Source of the DNA: Pedobacter suwonensis
Lineage (GTDB): Bacteria; Bacteroidota; Bacteroidia; Sphingobacteriales; Sphingobacteriaceae
Assembly: GCF_900111825.1 (NCBI RefSeq)
Contig: NZ_FOJM01000005.1
Coordinates: 241,145-305,144, forward strand
Length of the DNA: 64,000 nt
Direction of reading: 5' to 3'
The translations under genes were made by a program, and so were the position numbers. Position 1 is the first letter of the stretch. Each line of letters begins with the position of its first letter. The notes below the pieces were generated by a model. It ran no database searches and was not told the DNA's origin. It saw only the letters and a list, made by a program, of their open reading frames with translations. Below, one piece after another: positions 61,031 through 64,000 of the stretch.

Positions 61031-63796
61031 ATGATTATTGAGCCAATAAAAAATAAATATTTATTCTTAAACACTTTAAAAGCAATATTTTGCTTCGTTT
61101 TATTTTTAGTGAATATTGAGGTTGTCCAGGCCCAGTCGCCCTGGCTTGCCTTAGGGAAAAGGCCTTCCACTTTAGGTTTGGAAAATGGTTTTTCATCTTA
61201 TAATGCCGGGGCGTTTAATTTAAAGCTCGTTAAATCATCTCAAACTGTAGCAGGTCTCCAGCCAAAATTGGTTAAAGATTTCGATTTTGTACCCGGCGAT
61301 AGTTTAAAAGTGCGGAGTTCAGATGGGCTGTACCACTTGGGCGATATCAATTTAAAATTACGCTATACCGGCGAAGAAGGCTGGAAGAGCTACAGCACTG
61401 CGGCAAAACGGAGTCCTGTAAAAAGCATCCAGGTAGGTAAAAATGCCCTTGCTGCTGCTGATCTTGCAGCGACACTTCCTGCTGATATTCCATTACAGGT
61501 GAAACGGACCTGGGAAATGGTTAATGGGAAACTTGTATTGCGTTTCGAACTTAAAAACAAAACGGATCGAAACGTTGAAATTGGTGCATTGGGAATACCA
61601 ATGATTTTTGACAATATTTTAGAAGGGCGTACACTGGAACAGACCCATGCCAAGAATGTATTTTATGATCCATACATTGGAAAAGATGCCGGTTATTTAC
61701 AGGTTACCCGCTTAAGCGGACATGCACCTTCTTTACTGGTTGCCCCATTAGGGCATACACCATTTGAAGCTTACAATCCACTTAACGACGACCGTACGCC
61801 AAGAGGAATTGCTTTTGAGGGTTTTTACGAATGGATGGTGTATAGTAAAGCCTATGCTGGAAACGAGTGGAAAAATGCCGAGCAATGGAACACCCCAACT
61901 TCAACAGTTTTAAAACCAGGCGAAAGCAGGAGTTATGCCCTTCAGTTTATTCTTTCGGGTACCGCGAAAGATATCGAGAATAAACTGATTGAAAACAAGA
62001 GACCGGTAGCCATATCTGTTCCGGGTTATGTGCTAGCCAGAGATGTTGAAGGGAAACTATTCATAAATTACCCCAAAAAGATACAAGCTATTCAGGTTCA
62101 GCCCGAAAATGCCTTAAGAGTTGTGGCGTCAGGCTCAACCAAAAATGGTTGGAAAAGTTATTCGGTAAAGGGGAATACATGGGGAAGGGCAAGGTTATCC
62201 ATTACTTATGAAGATGGTTTGGAACAAACCATAAACTACAAAGTGATTGATCCTGAAAGTAGCGTGATTGCGAGTTATGGTAACTTTTTAACTACCAGGC
62301 AGTGGTTTAACCAGCCGGATCCTGTTTTTAACAGAACTCCTTCGGTGATTACCTACGACAATGAAAAGCAACTGCAGGTAGTGCAGGATAACCGGGCATG
62401 GATTTCTGGTTTAAGTGATGAGGGAGGTGCAGGTTCGTGGTTAGGCGCCATCATGAAACAATTGGTACAGCCCAAAAAAGAAGAAGTAGATAAACTTAAA
62501 CAATTTGTAGATAGCGTAATGTTTGGCAGGTTACAGCTTAAAAGCGGCCCCCAAAAATATGGTGTAAAAAAGAGCTTGTTTTACTATGCACCAGATTCAC
62601 TTCCTAAGGGTACTTATGATGCGAACATTAACTTTAAAGTATGGTCTGCATGGCCAAAAAAAGAGGCTGATAACCTCGGCCGATCTTACAATTACCCCCA
62701 TGTTGCAGCGGCCCACTGGGTGATGTACCGTTTGGCACGTAATTATAGAGGTCTTATAGCAGAGCAGAGCTGGAAACAACATCTTATTGATGCTGCCGAA
62801 ACAGGTATGGCTATGGTTAATATTGCACCTTACTATTCAGAATTTGGCCAGATGGAAGGTACAGTATTCTATCTCATCTTAAACGACCTCAAAAATGAGG
62901 GATTAACCGCAGAAGCTACCCGGTTAGAAAATGAAATGAAAAAACGGGCTAACCACTGGCGCTCGTTGCAATATCCATTTGGTAGTGAAATGCCTTGGGA
63001 TTCTACAGGTCAAGAAGAAGTTTACGTATGGTCGAGTTATTTTGGCTACCAGGATAAAGCAAATGTAACGCTTGATGCCATCCTGGCCTATATGCCTGTA
63101 TTGCCGCACTGGGCGTACAATGGTAATGCCCGTAGGTACTGGGATTTTCTTTATGGTGGTAAACTTTCGCGTATCGAAAGGATGATCCATCATTACGGTT
63201 CAGCACTTAACGCCATTCCCGTTTTAATGGATTACCGTAAAAACCCTGGCGATTTCTATCTTTTACGAGCAGGTTATGGCGGCCTGTTGGGCGGCATTTC
63301 TAACATTACCCAGGAAGGTTTTGCGCCAGCAGCATTCCATGCTTATCCGTCAACTTTGAAAAATGACGGGATTACGGGCGATTATGGCTCAGGCTTTTTT
63401 GGTTACGCGGTTAATACTTCCTCTTACATTTTAAATCATCCTGAATTCGGATGGTTAGCTTTTGGTGGCAATGTGAATAAAACTGGCAATACGGTCAATG
63501 TTAAATTGACTACGGCAGCAAAATCATCAGTTTACATTGCGCCAGCAGGGCTTTGGATCAGTCTTGATGCCGGCACCATTGATGAAGTAAACTATAATAC
63601 CATAAATGGTGAAATCCGGCTAAAACTTGCTAAAGCGGGTGAATATACGGCTAACGCCTTACTGCGGTTATCGCAACCTGCAAAAGTTAAAGGAACAGGT
63701 GTTTATTCAGTAAAAAGTAAAAGCATAGAGAAAAGGGGAGGGTATGAATTCCCGCTGGCAAAAGATCACACCACCGAAGTCATTCTTCAAAAATAA
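61031..63796 (+). CDS. Large secreted protein of the DUF5695 type
   Basis: A 921-residue protein with a signal peptide (about 1-34, ending VVQAQ). It starts with a beta-rich region (GLENGFSSYNAGAFNLKLVKSSQTVAGL, SDGLYHLGDINLKLR) and continues with a helical, toroid-like middle (about 500-800; NYPHVAAAHWVMYRLARNYRG, HHYGSALNAIPVLMDY) and a beta C-terminus. The pattern resembles DUF5695, found near carbohydrate-active genes, and suggests a glycoside hydrolase or lyase. No catalytic residues can be named. It is monocistronic and probably periplasmic or surface-exposed. Confidence 0.75.
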   Translation: MIIEPIKNKYLFLNTLKAIFCFVLFLVNIEVVQAQSPWLALGKRPSTLGLENGFSSYNAGAFNLKLVKSSQTVAGLQPKLVKDFDFVPGDSLKVRSSDGLYHLGDINLKLRYTGEEGWKSYSTAAKRSPVKSIQVGKNALAAADLAATLPADIPLQVKRTWEMVNGKLVLRFELKNKTDRNVEIGALGIPMIFDNILEGRTLEQTHAKNVFYDPYIGKDAGYLQVTRLSGHAPSLLVAPLGHTPFEAYNPLNDDRTPRGIAFEGFYEWMVYSKAYAGNEWKNAEQWNTPTSTVLKPGESRSYALQFILSGTAKDIENKLIENKRPVAISVPGYVLARDVEGKLFINYPKKIQAIQVQPENALRVVASGSTKNGWKSYSVKGNTWGRARLSITYEDGLEQTINYKVIDPESSVIASYGNFLTTRQWFNQPDPVFNRTPSVITYDNEKQLQVVQDNRAWISGLSDEGGAGSWLGAIMKQLVQPKKEEVDKLKQFVDSVMFGRLQLKSGPQKYGVKKSLFYYAPDSLPKGTYDANINFKVWSAWPKKEADNLGRSYNYPHVAAAHWVMYRLARNYRGLIAEQSWKQHLIDAAETGMAMVNIAPYYSEFGQMEGTVFYLILNDLKNEGLTAEATRLENEMKKRANHWRSLQYPFGSEMPWDSTGQEEVYVWSSYFGYQDKANVTLDAILAYMPVLPHWAYNGNARRYWDFLYGGKLSRIERMIHHYGSALNAIPVLMDYRKNPGDFYLLRAGYGGLLGGISNITQEGFAPAAFHAYPSTLKNDGITGDYGSGFFGYAVNTSSYILNHPEFGWLAFGGNVNKTGNTVNVKLTTAAKSSVYIAPAGLWISLDAGTIDEVNYNTINGEIRLKLAKAGEYTANALLRLSQPAKVKGTGVYSVKSKSIEKRGGYEFPLAKDHTTEVILQK

Positions 63797-63828
63797 TCAA
63801 CCATCACCATCAAACATCTATCCGTGCT

Positions 63829-64000
63829 ATCCGTAGCGTTTTGAAAGGCGCTACGGATGACGGAATAAAATAGAGTGTCTGACTCGTTGTTTCGCCATTG
63901 AGTTTAAAACTCAACACCATCCATTAATCCGCAGTGACGCTGCGCTTAACACTACGGACAGGATTGATTTATCAGGTCTATCCGTAGCGTTCTGAAAGGC
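63829..64000. repeat. ATCCGTAGCG palindromic repeats at the window edge
   Basis: ATCCGTAGCG (63829-63838) pairs with CGCTACGGAT (63849-63858) around a 10-nt loop. The left arm and loop recur at 63980-64000 (one base different in the loop) and are cut by the window end. Between them a TTGAGTTT/AAACTCAA palindrome lies at 63898-63914. The first copy may end the DUF5695 transcript. Confidence 0.65.

Noticed and set aside
1..64000. CRISPR arrays, tRNA/rRNA genes, insertion sequences, prophage genes
   Set aside because: None seen. The palindromic repeats lack regular spacers, and no transposase, integrase or phage structural gene is present.

Overview
The window looks like chromosomal DNA from a Bacteroidota bacterium, most likely Sphingobacteriaceae and perhaps Pedobacter. 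This is inferred from content; no database search was possible. The signs are a SusC/SusD pair behind an ECF sigma/FecR pair, LytTR-type regulators, the DUF3822-rsmD gene pair, AT-rich DNA, few Shine-Dalgarno sequences, and repeated TAnnTTTG promoter boxes typical of the phylum. I saw no rRNA, tRNA, CRISPR array, prophage or transposase.

Layout. 1-20 kb is mostly housekeeping: the end of a zinc alcohol dehydrogenase, a Nudix hydrolase, an ECF sigma factor with a membrane partner, coaD, rsmD, a diadenylate-cyclase-like protein, a RecD-like helicase, a CvfB-type S1 protein, a two-gene heterodimeric ABC exporter, an SMP-30 protein, an SRPBCC/DUF5519 pair and a cold-shock protein. 20-28 kb is a minus-strand molybdenum-cofactor block: xdhC, a mocA-like gene, moaA, moeA, a TauE-type permease, then moaD, moeB, moaE and a moaC-moaB fusion. 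No molybdoenzyme is in view. 28-38 kb holds a sigma/anti-sigma pair, a peroxiredoxin, an oxidoreductase, a secreted EEP-family phosphodiesterase or nuclease, an esterase, a GT39 glycosyltransferase with a PAP2 phosphatase, and a LytTR regulator followed by a LytS-type kinase. 38.9-46.7 kb is a complete metal-efflux module: response regulator, histidine kinase, TolC, adaptor, CzcA-like RND pump. 47.7-57.2 kb is a Sus-type locus for phosphate esters: ECF sigma, FecR, SusC, SusD, a PI-PLC/GDPD-alkaline phosphatase fusion and a metallophosphoesterase. The window ends with a receiver-only regulator, an aminopeptidase P and a large secreted DUF5695 protein.

The most notable non-coding signals are these. 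(1) A phased array of four TTAAA half-sites, exactly 11 bp apart, lies in front of the metal-efflux operon; two of them recur as a nearly identical 17-mer before the response-regulator gene, at the same distance from the predicted -7 box. This looks like the operator of the module's own regulator. (2) A promoter, three hairpins and a strong terminator at 1721-1820 look like a small RNA gene. (3) At least six genes have a TAnnTTTG box only 3-5 nt before the ATG, suggesting leaderless mRNAs. (4) There are several families of intergenic inverted repeats, an ACCAAT-rich tract and two elements with 12-bp inverted ends.
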